A DNA stretch of 64,000 nucleotides from Parapedobacter tibetensis (GTDB lineage: Bacteria > Bacteroidota > Bacteroidia > Sphingobacteriales > Sphingobacteriaceae). Under the pieces are notes generated by a model. That model searched no databases and had not been told where the DNA came from. It was given only the letters and a program-made list of their open reading frames with translations. This document shows, one piece after another, positions 54,122 through 62,809 of this stretch. The stretch lies in the NCBI RefSeq assembly GCF_024704835.1, contig NZ_JAMXBE010000012.1, forward strand, positions 62,001 to 126,000, written 5' to 3'. Each line of letters starts with the position of its first letter. Position 1 is the stretch's first letter. A program made the position numbers and the translations under genes.

Positions 54122-54655
54122 GTGCTTCATTACAATCCAAATAAATTACGTAACATCACATACCGGTTTCTACTAGCCGGTATGTTTTTTCTGTCCGTTT
54201 GCAGTTGCCGTTTCAATCCAGATATCCAGCATGAAGGTGCCGAGTACCTGCAAGGGGTATGGATACAAGACAGCATCCCGATGCAGGATGCCCTGCTGCA
54301 ATATACCCTGCATGAATTGAAATTCACCTGCGATTCCATCTATGCAACCTTGCACACCACATCCAAAGTCAAGAACATTGCCGATTCATGCTACAACAAT
54401 GGGTTATGGACGGAATATGCAAAAGGGGTATACGTGGTAAGAGGCGATAGCCTCTTGGTGGATGGATTATACACAAGGGCCAATTGGCGGCAAAAAATCT
54501 CAGGCTGCTATCGCATAGGCCAATACCTGCCTCGTTTTAAAATTGTACGATATACTACGGATTCCCTTGTATTGGAAAACCGATATGACCAACGACCGAT
54601 TCTGCTGCGGAAAACAGCTGATATTACATGTGTACCTAAAAAACGTTGGGAATAA
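54122..54655 (+). CDS. Lipoprotein downstream of fumC
   Basis: 177 residues from a GTG start six bases after the fumC stop. The signal runs LLAGMFFLSVCSC, with a lipobox Cys27 or Cys29. The mature part is a beta-rich domain beginning LQGVWIQDSIP, which resembles the GxW start of lipocalin-like domains, with four further Cys. Homologues next to fumC are sometimes named 'fumarate hydratase' in databases because of the neighbour; nothing in the sequence supports that. Probably co-transcribed with fumC. Confidence 0.7.
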   Translation: MLHYNPNKLRNITYRFLLAGMFFLSVCSCRFNPDIQHEGAEYLQGVWIQDSIPMQDALLQYTLHELKFTCDSIYATLHTTSKVKNIADSCYNNGLWTEYAKGVYVVRGDSLLVDGLYTRANWRQKISGCYRIGQYLPRFKIVRYTTDSLVLENRYDQRPILLRKTADITCVPKKRWE

Positions 54656-54710
54656 AATAAACGGAACGCTGATTTATATAGAAAAAAATCACCGTTAATC
54701 TGCCCATCAG

Positions 54711-54861
54711 TGTTATCCGTCAGGGATTTCGCATTTAAAAGAATCGCAACCCCTCGTCCTTGCGAGCAAGTGCGCTGGGGGGTGAAATGGAGCGACCGCG
54801 AAGCCCAACACAGCCTCGCAATGAAGAAAAAAGTTAAAAGCGAAATCCCTGTGTTATCCGT
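54711..54861. mobile_element. 131-bp MITE with perfect inverted ends and target duplication
   Basis: The element spans 54721-54851. Its ends are CAGGGATTTCGC (54721-54732) and GCGAAATCCCTG (54840-54851), perfect 12-bp inverted repeats. It is flanked by identical 10-base direct repeats TGTTATCCGT at 54711-54720 and 54852-54861, a classic target site duplication. It contains no gene. The surrounding sequence (AATCTGCCCATCAG, GTTCAATT) itself resembles an interspersed repeat. Confidence 0.85.
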
Positions 54862-54998
54862 GTTCAATTAACTAACCAACAAAAAAGGCGGCACGGAAAA
54901 TCGCACCACCCATTTTGATTTATATTACAATTAAATTATACCCTGTTAGTATCTGTCCATAAAATCAGTGGCCAGGCGACATTATAGACGGACACTAT

Positions 54999-55391
54999 TT
55001 AAAAAGGCAAATCATCGTCTTTTCCTTCGTCAGCAGAAATATCCACTGTGGGAGGCGTATCAAATGCCTGCGGGCTGGGAGCCGATTGTCCACTGGCATC
55101 CACGGGTGTAGTCGTGACCTTGCTCACCCGCCAAGCCACCAATGAATTAAAATAGGTGGTTACCCCCTCTTTATTGGTCCAAGGACGCCCACGCAAGTTG
55201 AATGAAACTTCCACCTCATCACCCACATTCAGGTTGTCGAATATATTGGTTCTGTCTTGTGTTGCTTCAAAACGAATATATTCTACAAACTGAGGGTTTT
55301 CCGCATACTGAATAATCAAATCTCTTTTTTTGAACGTATCAGTGACCTGTTGTGTATCACCAATTTCGTGCACTTTTCCACGTATTTCCAT
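54999..55391 (-). CDS. DUF3127 domain protein (OB-fold, SSB-like tail)
   Basis: A 130-residue protein. DUF3127 spans about 1-90 (VHEIGDTQQVTDTFKKRDLI, VSFNLRGRPW), followed by a Pro/Ser/Thr-rich linker and the acidic C terminus KDDDLPF. The OB-like core and the DDLPF tail copy the layout of single-stranded DNA-binding proteins, whose last residues recruit repair enzymes. The family is nearly limited to Bacteroidetes and uncharacterised. A binding role for nucleic acid is therefore plausible but not shown. Divergent from the methyltransferase gene. Confidence 0.85.
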   Translation of the reverse strand: MEIRGKVHEIGDTQQVTDTFKKRDLIIQYAENPQFVEYIRFEATQDRTNIFDNLNVGDEVEVSFNLRGRPWTNKEGVTTYFNSLVAWRVSKVTTTPVDASGQSAPSPQAFDTPPTVDISADEGKDDDLPF

Positions 55392-55465
55392 TGCTTATTT
55401 TTTGTTGAAACCCCAAAATTACATATTTTTTACCTAACAATAATAACTAACTTTGCCAAAATCTT

Positions 55466-56659
55466 ATGGAAGTTTTCAACACCCCCAGCAAAGTTATCAT
55501 CACCTGCAGTAGGCGCTTGTCGCCCTATTTACAATATGAAATCCGGCAATTGGGATTTGACATCGAGCGTGGATTCGCCACCGGTGTCGAGCTATTGGCC
55601 ACCGTCAACGACTGCATCCGGCTCAACCTTAACCTGCGTTGTGCCAGCCAAGTGCTCTATTCCCTGCATTCATTCCCGGCAACCAACCCCGAGGAACTTT
55701 ATCAATCGATACTGGGCATCCCATGGGAAGAGCTCATTGCATTCGATGGATATGTTACCGTTACGTCCAATGTGAATAATTCCACTATTTCTACGCCTTT
55801 GTTTGCCAACCTGAAGGTAAAGGATGCAATTGCCGACCGCATCAAGGAAAAGAAGGGTCTGAGGCCAGATAGCGGGCCTGATTTGCATAAAACCGTGGTA
55901 CACCTCTACTGGCAGGATGACCAAGCTGAAATCTTTCTCGACACTTCAGGTGAAACATTAGCCAAACACGGATATCGCAAGCATCCCGGCAAAGCACCCA
56001 TGCTTGAAGCCTTGGCCTCAGGAGTGGTTTATGCTACCGCCTGGGATGGAGAGTCTGCTTTTGCCAATCCCATGTGCGGATCGGGCACATTGGCCATTGA
56101 AGCAGCACTCATCGCCACCAACCGGAAACCGGGTCTTTTCCGGATGAACTATGCCTTCATGCATATCCTTGGATATGATGAGCAAGTCTTTTTTGCGGAA
56201 CGGCGAAAATTAAAAGAACAGGTAAGCAAAAATATCATGGCAAAAATCATCGCTTCAGATCTATCCAAAGAAGCCATTGATATCGCTTTGATGAATGCCA
56301 AAACGGCCGGGGTAGACAGCCTTATCGATTTCCATGTATGCGACTTTGCGGATACCCCTTTGCCTGATGGTGCCGGAGTGGTAGTTTTCAATCCCGAATA
56401 TGGGGAGCGTATGGGGGTGCACACCAAGCTAGAAGCCACCTATGCTCGTATCGGCGATTTCCTCAAGCAACGATGTGCTGGCCGGCGGGGCTATGTATTT
56501 ACGGGCAACCTCGACCTTGCCAAAAAAATCGGGTTACGGGCGTCGCGAAAAATAGAATTCTACAATGGTAAACTAGATTGCCGCCTACTGGAATATGAAG
56601 TATATGAAGGTAGTCGCAGAACAGGGGACGAAAAGGCCGATGATGCAAGCATACATTGA
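55466..56659 (+). CDS. THUMP-domain class I SAM-dependent RNA methyltransferase (RlmL N-half type)
   Basis: A 397-residue protein with an N-terminal ferredoxin-like/THUMP region (about 1-160), then a Rossmann methyltransferase. The SAM motif I region contains MCGSGTLAIEAAL; motif IV is NPEY at 309-312 followed by GER, as in Bacteroidetes relatives of RlmL/YcbY that methylate 23S rRNA guanine. The second (RlmK) half is absent, which is normal here. A TAACTTTG box (55448-55455) sits 10 bases before the ATG, so the leader would be very short. It overlaps the following HD gene by 20 bases. Confidence 0.87.
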   Translation: MEVFNTPSKVIITCSRRLSPYLQYEIRQLGFDIERGFATGVELLATVNDCIRLNLNLRCASQVLYSLHSFPATNPEELYQSILGIPWEELIAFDGYVTVTSNVNNSTISTPLFANLKVKDAIADRIKEKKGLRPDSGPDLHKTVVHLYWQDDQAEIFLDTSGETLAKHGYRKHPGKAPMLEALASGVVYATAWDGESAFANPMCGSGTLAIEAALIATNRKPGLFRMNYAFMHILGYDEQVFFAERRKLKEQVSKNIMAKIIASDLSKEAIDIALMNAKTAGVDSLIDFHVCDFADTPLPDGAGVVVFNPEYGERMGVHTKLEATYARIGDFLKQRCAGRRGYVFTGNLDLAKKIGLRASRKIEFYNGKLDCRLLEYEVYEGSRRTGDEKADDASIH

Positions 56660-57290
56660 CCAAACAGCGGATTACGTGCGCAAACAGCTGGCTAACGCCG
56701 AAGCAGGGCACGATTGGTGGCACATTCTTCGGGTTTGGAACAACGTAAAGCTATTGCTCCAACATGAAACAGCTGACCGGATAACTTGTGAGTTAGCCGC
56801 ATTGCTGCACGATATTGCCGACAGCAAGTTTCATGACGGTGATGAAACCATTGGCCCGCAGATGGCTGGTGAATTTCTGAGCAAAATCGGAGTGGAGGCC
56901 AGCACCGTACAGCATGTGCAAAACATCATCTTCAACATGTCTTACAAAGCGAGCTTGGGCGATGTAACGTTTTACTCGAAAGAGCTCGAAATCGTTCAGG
57001 ATGCCGACCGTCTAGATGCCATGGGAGCCATTGGCATCGCCCGTGCCTTTCATTACGGTGGCTTTAAAAACAGGGAATTGTATAATCCCAATATTCCTCC
57101 AGTTGCCCATCACGACAAGGAATCATATAAAAACACGACCGCTCCTACCCTGAATCATTTCTACGAAAAGCTTCTGTTACTCAAAGACAAGATGAATACC
57201 CAAGCAGCTAGAACGATAGCCAAACAACGCCATGAATTCATGGAGCAATTTTTAAGTCGGTTTTATGACGAGTGGGAAGGGAACAATTAA
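56640..57290 (+). CDS. HD-domain phosphohydrolase
   Basis: 216 residues from the ATG pair at 56640, inside the 3' end of the methyltransferase gene; longer in-frame starts fall deeper into it. The metal-binding residues follow the HD pattern: HDWWH (about 24-28), LLHDIADSKF (about 59-68, the central His-Asp) and DADRLDAMG (about 124-132). It resembles YedJ-type cytosolic phosphohydrolases acting on nucleotides or other phosphate esters; substrate unknown. It ends convergently with the TM2 gene, sharing the last bases (57287-57290). Confidence 0.85.
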   Translation: MMQAYIDQTADYVRKQLANAEAGHDWWHILRVWNNVKLLLQHETADRITCELAALLHDIADSKFHDGDETIGPQMAGEFLSKIGVEASTVQHVQNIIFNMSYKASLGDVTFYSKELEIVQDADRLDAMGAIGIARAFHYGGFKNRELYNPNIPPVAHHDKESYKNTTAPTLNHFYEKLLLLKDKMNTQAARTIAKQRHEFMEQFLSRFYDEWEGNN

Positions 57291-57646
57291 AATCCACTCA
57301 GCACCATGTGCATGCACTCACGTGTCACACGTTGGTTGTACTCATCCGTCATACTTTTATGGTTGATCAGGTCTACAATGGTACCAATCCAACAAAAACC
57401 TATCGTGAGAAAATAGATAATCCCCATCCCCACTTGGTTTAACACAAAACGTTGGATTCCGGCAAACCCAAGAAATCCCAGCAACGTAAATAGCATGATG
57501 TCTTGCGCATTTTTCCGCTTGCCACTGTATAAGAATACGAAGTTCTTCAATTGGTCATCATTCAACGAAGCCGTGGCTTGTTGCAGGTACATCAATTCCT
57601 CTGGGGTAATCCCTTGGATGCCCATTAATATATTACGGTTACTCAT
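57287..57646 (-). CDS. TM2 domain protein
   Basis: A 119-residue membrane protein with a cytosolic helical N terminus (about 1-45) and two C-terminal helices (about 52-70 and 73-92) enclosing GFAGIQRFVLNQVGMGI, the TM2 signature with its polar turn. The C-terminal YNQRVTREC segment is typical too. Function unknown; the DUF2752 gene overlaps its start by 8 bases, so the two are co-translated, as commonly seen in Bacteroidetes. Confidence 0.87.
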   Translation of the reverse strand: MSNRNILMGIQGITPEELMYLQQATASLNDDQLKNFVFLYSGKRKNAQDIMLFTLLGFLGFAGIQRFVLNQVGMGIIYFLTIGFCWIGTIVDLINHKSMTDEYNQRVTRECMHMVLSGF

Positions 57647-57956
57647 GGTGGTTATGTTTTGTCCAAATTATGTATTCTCTTTTTGATAATGTGTATATGC
57701 GATGGATGATGATAAGCAAAGCAGGTATCCCAAGCCAATGCATGCTTAATGAAGCCTTCAGCTCCCCATGCATTAATAAGGTAATCGAGCGTCCCAACCC
57801 GCATCCCGGGCACCACGTAAAACCCGCATTTTCCAATGGGCACAATGAAAAATGATGCGCGTGTGGATTGGAAAAGTAAAGTAATACCAATGCCAATACC
57901 CAACATGCCAATTCAATTGGCAATTTTGATATCGACAGCTTACTGTACATTTCCAT
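57639..57956 (-). CDS. DUF2752 membrane protein
   Basis: A 105-residue protein with three hydrophobic segments and the family signature CPGCGLGRSITLLMHGE (about 49-65), where two Cys flank Pro-Gly. No catalytic function is established for the family. It is translated together with the TM2 gene through an 8-base overlap, so a joint role in the membrane is likely. Confidence 0.86.
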   Translation of the reverse strand: MEMYSKLSISKLPIELACWVLALVLLYFSNPHAHHFSLCPLENAGFTWCPGCGLGRSITLLMHGELKASLSMHWLGIPALLIIIHRIYTLSKREYIIWTKHNHHE

Positions 57957-58119
57957 TTGGATAGTTTTCCCTTTAGCGGTTCCATTAGGATGTCTGATTA
58001 ACGATAAAGTTACAACAGTTTTTCTAATTTTTACTTTAATCCGTCAATCTTCCATCTTTTCTGTTGGTTTGTTTGAAGATTTATTATTTTGGCCCACTAA
58101 AATTAAATACATACTCAAG

Positions 58120-59019
58120 ATGAATGTTCATGCGTTGATTAAAATTACGAGAAGACGCTATTCCTATCTAATCGTATTACTTTGTCTTTATATCCTACCC
58201 CAACTGTCTATTGCCCAAACTCCAATAGACTCGTTGCTGATTGCCGAAGCGCACTGGCAAGAGAAGACCTTAAAACCCGGAATTACCTGGCGGCAGGCTC
58301 ATTTCGAGAACCTATTTGAATCCCAGCAAGAAATAAATCTGCTGGAAATCGATTTGTCCGTACCCGAGCGAAGGTTAGCTTTTGTAGGCTTGTCTCAAGA
58401 CCTTAAACTCACCAGTGAATTTGCGCGTGAAGCCGATGCCCTTGGCGCCATTAATGCCACGTTTTTTGACACCAAACTAGGCGGTTCGGTAACGTTCTTG
58501 AAAATCAATAAACAAATCGTCAATGAAACCTCCTTGCTGCTACCTAATGGCGCAAACCACGAACGGGCTAATGGCGCGCTCATCATGAATGGGCAAGAAG
58601 CGTCCATAGTCATTGGCGTTGATCAAACCATTGGATGGGATAAACAATTGCCTGCGGATCACGTTATGGTTTGCGGCCCTACCCTACTTCATGGTGGAGC
58701 CGAAATACTGCTACAAAAGAATGCATTCAATGACAATCGCCATCCTCGGTCTGCGGTTGGCCTCACGGCCGACAACAAGATTATCCTACTTACCGTAGAC
58801 GGGAGGAATGCGCTTGCTCATGGCATGAACTTACATCAACTGGCCTTTTTGTTGCGTGTGATGGATGTGCAAGACGCCCTGAATCTTGACGGCGGAGGAT
58901 CTACCACTTTGTACATAAAGGGAGAAAATCATTCCGGGGTGGTTAATTATCCATCGGATAACAAAGCCTTTGATCATGATGGAGAACGCAAAGTGGCCAA
59001 TGCTATTTTAGTCTTTTAA
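58120..59019 (+). CDS. Phosphodiester glycosidase family (NAGPA-like), secreted
   Basis: 299 residues from the ATG at 58120, with a signal peptide (about 1-33, ending LSIAQ). The NAGPA/DUF2233 domain occupies about 60-295: GAINATFFD, the Asn/Gly-rich core and LNLDGGGSTTLY, the conserved catalytic-region motif. Family members hydrolyse phosphodiester-linked sugars or hydrolyse the GlcNAc-1-phosphodiester bond. It is the first of three exported phosphoester-active genes (GDPD and EEP follow), suggesting a periplasmic phosphate-scavenging set, but they are not tightly spaced with this one. Confidence 0.84.
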   Translation: MNVHALIKITRRRYSYLIVLLCLYILPQLSIAQTPIDSLLIAEAHWQEKTLKPGITWRQAHFENLFESQQEINLLEIDLSVPERRLAFVGLSQDLKLTSEFAREADALGAINATFFDTKLGGSVTFLKINKQIVNETSLLLPNGANHERANGALIMNGQEASIVIGVDQTIGWDKQLPADHVMVCGPTLLHGGAEILLQKNAFNDNRHPRSAVGLTADNKIILLTVDGRNALAHGMNLHQLAFLLRVMDVQDALNLDGGGSTTLYIKGENHSGVVNYPSDNKAFDHDGERKVANAILVF

Positions 59020-59201
59020 TAGCTGTGAGCATTCGTTAATGCTAATGAAAACACAGAAGAGATTAATAATTTGATTACCTTTAGCCAACAAAACGCTAAC
59101 ACATAAACATTCTATTTGGTGAACCGTCACGAGCAATCGCTCACCTGCTTATGATAGGCAGGCAGACAATAGAAACAACTATGCTAATGAACATTAAAAA
59201 C

Positions 59202-59987
59202 ATGAAGACAGTAACCCGTATTTTTCTGACATTAACCGTATGCATTATGTGGCATGTATCTGCTGCCCAATTTATCAAGAACCAAGCGATCGCTCACCGC
59301 GGCGCATGGAAAGCTGATAACTTTCCACAAAATTCAATTGCCTCCTTGCATCGTGCAATAGCATTGGGATGTGCTGGCACCGAGTTTGACGTACACCTCA
59401 CCAAAGACGATGTGCTCGTCGTAAACCATGATAAGGATTTCTATGGCATGGATATCGCCACATCCACATATAAGGAATTGTTGACCAAGAAGCATCCAAA
59501 CGGAGAATCAATCCCTACGGCCAAGGAATACCTCCGCGAGGGGATGAAACAAAAAAAGACCAAACTTATCTATGAGCTAAAGACATCTAACTTGGGAAAA
59601 GAACGCACCCGGTATTCCGCAGATTTGTCTGTACAACTCGTCAAAAAACTGAATGCGGATGAGTGGGTAGAATATATCCTTTTCGATTACGATGGCGCCA
59701 AACGCATCATCGAACTCGACCCCAATGCCAAGGTATATTACCTGAATGGAGACGTTGCTCCGGACCAAGCTAAAAAAGACGGTTTTTATGGCCTCGACTA
59801 TAATTTCAACGTGTATAAGAAGAATCCTACCTGGATTAAGGAAGCTCATGACCTGGGCCTCGTAATCAATGCGTGGACCGTAAATACCGAAGATGAAATG
59901 CTCAACCTATTGAATCAAAATGTGGAATTCCTCACCACGGACGAACCTGCGTTAGCCATAGAAGTAATCAACAAACATAACAACTGA
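59202..59987 (+). CDS. Glycerophosphodiester phosphodiesterase, secreted
   Basis: 261 residues from MKTVTRIFL, with a signal peptide (about 1-22, ending SAAQ). The metal-binding pattern of GDPD is complete: AHRG (His-Arg), TEFDVHLTKD (Glu-x-Asp) and the second His in NHDKDF. It hydrolyses glycerophosphodiesters to glycerol-3-phosphate. Upstream in-frame starts lie up to 17 codons earlier; the chosen start puts the signal at the N terminus. It is followed after 4 bases by the EEP gene, so the two form an operon. Confidence 0.87.
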   Translation: MKTVTRIFLTLTVCIMWHVSAAQFIKNQAIAHRGAWKADNFPQNSIASLHRAIALGCAGTEFDVHLTKDDVLVVNHDKDFYGMDIATSTYKELLTKKHPNGESIPTAKEYLREGMKQKKTKLIYELKTSNLGKERTRYSADLSVQLVKKLNADEWVEYILFDYDGAKRIIELDPNAKVYYLNGDVAPDQAKKDGFYGLDYNFNVYKKNPTWIKEAHDLGLVINAWTVNTEDEMLNLLNQNVEFLTTDEPALAIEVINKHNN

Positions 59988-59991
59988 TAAA

Positions 59992-60825
59992 ATGAAAAGG
60001 ATCATCAGCATCTCCATTCTTATATGGCTTTGCATATCGGTTGGTTTTGCACAGCAATTCATTGTGGCCTCCTACAATGTCAGGTATGACGCATCTCGCG
60101 ATGTGGGCAATTTGTGGAAAGATAGGCATCCACATCTTGTGCAGCTAATCCGATTCCACGAGTTCGATATCTTTGGTACGCAGGAAGGACTCAAGCACCA
60201 GCTTGAGGATATCAAGAAAAACCTGCCCGGCTTTGAATACATTGGCGTGGGCCGTAATGACGGTAAGGATGATGGAGAATACGCAGCGATATTTTACAAC
60301 ACGGATAAATTCGAGGCGATAAAACAAGGCAATTTCTGGCTTGCTGAGCAAACGGAAGTGCCCAATAAGGGTTGGGATGCTGCCTTACCCCGCATCTGCA
60401 CATGGGGGCTCTTTAAAGACAAACGTACCGGCTTCCAGTTTTTCCTATTTAACGCCCATTTTGACCATGTGGGTGTAGAGGCACGTAAGGAAAGTGCGAA
60501 ACTCATTATCAAAAAGGCTCATGAATTGGGGAGCGGTACGCCAATGATTATCACGGGTGATTTCAATGTGGACCAACGGAATGAAAGCTATCACGTGCTC
60601 AATTCCAGCGGTGTAGTAACAGATGCTTATGAATTATCGCCCTTGAAATATGCACCAAATGGCACGTTTAATGGGTTTGACATCAATAAGGTGAGTGATC
60701 GTAGGATTGATCATATTTTTCTTTCATCTCCCTTCACCGTAACTCGTTATGGCATTCTTACCGACAGTTACCAAGGCAAATTGCCTTCTGATCATTATCC
60801 CGTGCTGGTGGAAGTACATTATTGA
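59992..60825 (+). CDS. Endonuclease/exonuclease/phosphatase family protein, secreted
   Basis: 277 residues with a signal peptide (about 1-20, ending GFAQQ). The EEP motifs are in order: SYNVRYD, GTQEG, TGDFN, RIDHIFL and SDHYPV, including the catalytic His and Asp near the end. Members of this exported subgroup act as phosphodiesterases or sphingomyelinase-like enzymes on small substrates rather than on DNA. The 4-base gap to the GDPD gene shows co-transcription and a shared envelope phosphodiester role. Confidence 0.87.
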   Translation: MKRIISISILIWLCISVGFAQQFIVASYNVRYDASRDVGNLWKDRHPHLVQLIRFHEFDIFGTQEGLKHQLEDIKKNLPGFEYIGVGRNDGKDDGEYAAIFYNTDKFEAIKQGNFWLAEQTEVPNKGWDAALPRICTWGLFKDKRTGFQFFLFNAHFDHVGVEARKESAKLIIKKAHELGSGTPMIITGDFNVDQRNESYHVLNSSGVVTDAYELSPLKYAPNGTFNGFDINKVSDRRIDHIFLSSPFTVTRYGILTDSYQGKLPSDHYPVLVEVHY

Positions 60826-60893
60826 TATCGTTAATTTCGTCTATTATGTTAACTTTGGCGGAATCCATATTCAGTTACTTAAAATAGCATGCT

Positions 60894-61670
60894 ATGAACA
60901 GCTTAAAAGCACTTTCTTTTGCATCCTGTCTGTTGTTTTTTACCCAATGCGACACACTGAGCCAAATGGCCACTACCAATGGGACAGGTACCGGAACAAA
61001 TCCGTCCACTTCCGGTTCAACAGCAGGTACCTCGGTTACTTCCAGTGAAATATCCTCGGGCCTTAAACAAGCGCTAAGCCAAGGGTTAGACCGTAGTATT
61101 AAGTCATTGGCAGTACAGGATGGTTTTTTGGGCAACGCGGCCGTGAAAATACTCATGCCCCCTGAAGCCCAAAAGGTAGAAAGCACATTGCGTGGCATCG
61201 GTCTTGGATCGTTATGCGATAACTTTATCCAAAGCCTCAACCGAGCAGCGGAAAGCGCCGTGAGCGAAGCGGCGCCGGTTTTTGTGTCGGCACTCTCGCA
61301 ATTGACCATTAAAGACGCCACCAATATCCTACTCAGTGGACAACAAGATGCCGCAACCGGTTTTTTTAAACGAACCACTACTAATGAATTGGCTAAAAGA
61401 TTCAGCCCCATCGTGGAAGGGGCACTCGGCAAACATAATGTAGCCAAATATTGGAGCGACGTGGTGACTCGCTACAACCAAATCCCACTGGTAAACGATA
61501 AGATAGAAACAGACTTGAACAAGTATGTCACCCAAAAGGCCATCGACGGTCTTTTCCATCAGGTGGCACAGGAAGAGCTCAAAATACGCGATAATCTAGG
61601 CGGAACACGTACTACACCCTTGTTGCAAAAAGTATTTGGTTACGCCGACGAAAATAAAAGTGAGATTTAG
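60894..61670 (+). CDS. DUF4197 lipoprotein
   Basis: A 258-residue lipoprotein: signal LSFASCLLFFTQCDT with lipobox Cys19, a Ser/Thr/Gly-rich linker (about 25-48, TNGTGTGTNPSTSGS) and the helical DUF4197 domain (about 55-258). The block AVKILMPPEA and the C-terminal GLFHQVAQEELKIRDN are typical. Function unknown; it faces the periplasm. It is separated by 68 bases from the preceding EEP gene. Confidence 0.86.
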   Translation: MNSLKALSFASCLLFFTQCDTLSQMATTNGTGTGTNPSTSGSTAGTSVTSSEISSGLKQALSQGLDRSIKSLAVQDGFLGNAAVKILMPPEAQKVESTLRGIGLGSLCDNFIQSLNRAAESAVSEAAPVFVSALSQLTIKDATNILLSGQQDAATGFFKRTTTNELAKRFSPIVEGALGKHNVAKYWSDVVTRYNQIPLVNDKIETDLNKYVTQKAIDGLFHQVAQEELKIRDNLGGTRTTPLLQKVFGYADENKSEI

Positions 61671-61778
61671 CAGATAAGATTTTCCTTTCTGATAAAAAAT
61701 CACTAAATTACCTAACCATAGTTCATAAACCCATGTCCAATCATCGGTTTATGAAATTTTCTTTTAAACCAATATTAG

Positions 61779-62618
61779 ATGAAAACGCTTTTAATTCCGA
61801 TAGATTTCTCTGATGTATCTTATACAGCAGCACAATATGGCCTGGATTTGGCTGATCATTTGAATGCGCTAAAGGTAATTTTTTATCACTCTTATGTAAC
61901 AACGCCCGTAGCATTATCCAATTCCGAGCAAAGTGAAAACCTGTATTACGATGCTGCCATAAAACACCTCGAGAAAATGACCGATAGACTCCGCATCCCC
62001 AAAGCGATATCTCGGGATAAAATCATCTTGTTAGCCAATAACCATCCTGTGAAAACAGGTGTGGAGGCTATCGTCAATCAGCATAATGTTTCATTGATTG
62101 TGATGGGGATTGCTGGTTTATCGGATATCGAAAATACGCTCATTGGCCGAAATACACTTGCAGTGGCAGCATCTGGAGTCGCGCCTTTGCTGATCGTTCC
62201 CAGGAACCATGTCTTTCAAACTGTAAAAAAGGTAGTCTATGCCACTGATTTAAGGGATATTGAAACCTCCACTCCCGTTGATAGTATCAAGCGTATCGCC
62301 GGGCAATTGGATGCTGAAACATATATCGTACATGTGGATTATGAATCACAGCATCAGTCGCCCGAAACCCTCCTATGTCAAAAACAACTCACCAGGTTAC
62401 TTGGTGAGCTGAACCCCGTATTTGATATGGTAAATGAACATAAGGATAAGGCCTATGGTATATTCGATTATGTCAAAAAACATGATATCGATCTCATTCT
62501 CATGGCATCACGCAATTATGGTTTCTTCGAACGCCTCTTTCACAACAGTGTCAGTAAAAAGCTCTTGAATATTGCGGATGTACCCGTGGTGTTGCTGAAG
62601 AACAAACCTGTCGCTTAA
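61779..62618 (+). CDS. Universal stress protein, two-domain
   Basis: A 279-residue protein with two Usp domains (about 1-145 and 148-279). The first starts TLLIPIDFSD and ends with the ATP-binding loop GRNTLAVAASGVAPLLIVP, the second starts KVVYATDL and ends HNSVSKKLLNIADVPVVLL. The G-x2-G-x9-G pattern is present in the first domain only in modified form, so nucleotide binding is plausible but not sure. Cytosolic stress-related protein; single gene followed by a MITE-like repeat. Confidence 0.86.
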   Translation: MKTLLIPIDFSDVSYTAAQYGLDLADHLNALKVIFYHSYVTTPVALSNSEQSENLYYDAAIKHLEKMTDRLRIPKAISRDKIILLANNHPVKTGVEAIVNQHNVSLIVMGIAGLSDIENTLIGRNTLAVAASGVAPLLIVPRNHVFQTVKKVVYATDLRDIETSTPVDSIKRIAGQLDAETYIVHVDYESQHQSPETLLCQKQLTRLLGELNPVFDMVNEHKDKAYGIFDYVKKHDIDLILMASRNYGFFERLFHNSVSKKLLNIADVPVVLLKNKPVA

Positions 62619-62633
62619 CTTTTTCATGATGTA

Positions 62634-62757
62634 TTAAAAAGGTTCACGCAGAGACCACAAAGGCGCTCCGCTTTCTCGCGAAGGCCGCTAAGGAATGGGT
62701 TTGGCCACTTTGCGTGAAAAACCTTCGCGTGCTTTGCGTGAAACCTGCTAGCTGTCG
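62634..62757. repeat. MITE-like repeat, copy 2
   Basis: Copy of 52426-52551, in the same orientation, with a few substitutions and indels. It occupies the gap between the universal stress protein gene and pepT and ends about 50 bases before the pepT start. Confidence 0.8.
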
Positions 62758-62809
62758 GTGCACCCATGAACGATATTTGCCACCAACATTTGCTATCTTT
62801 GACGCTATT

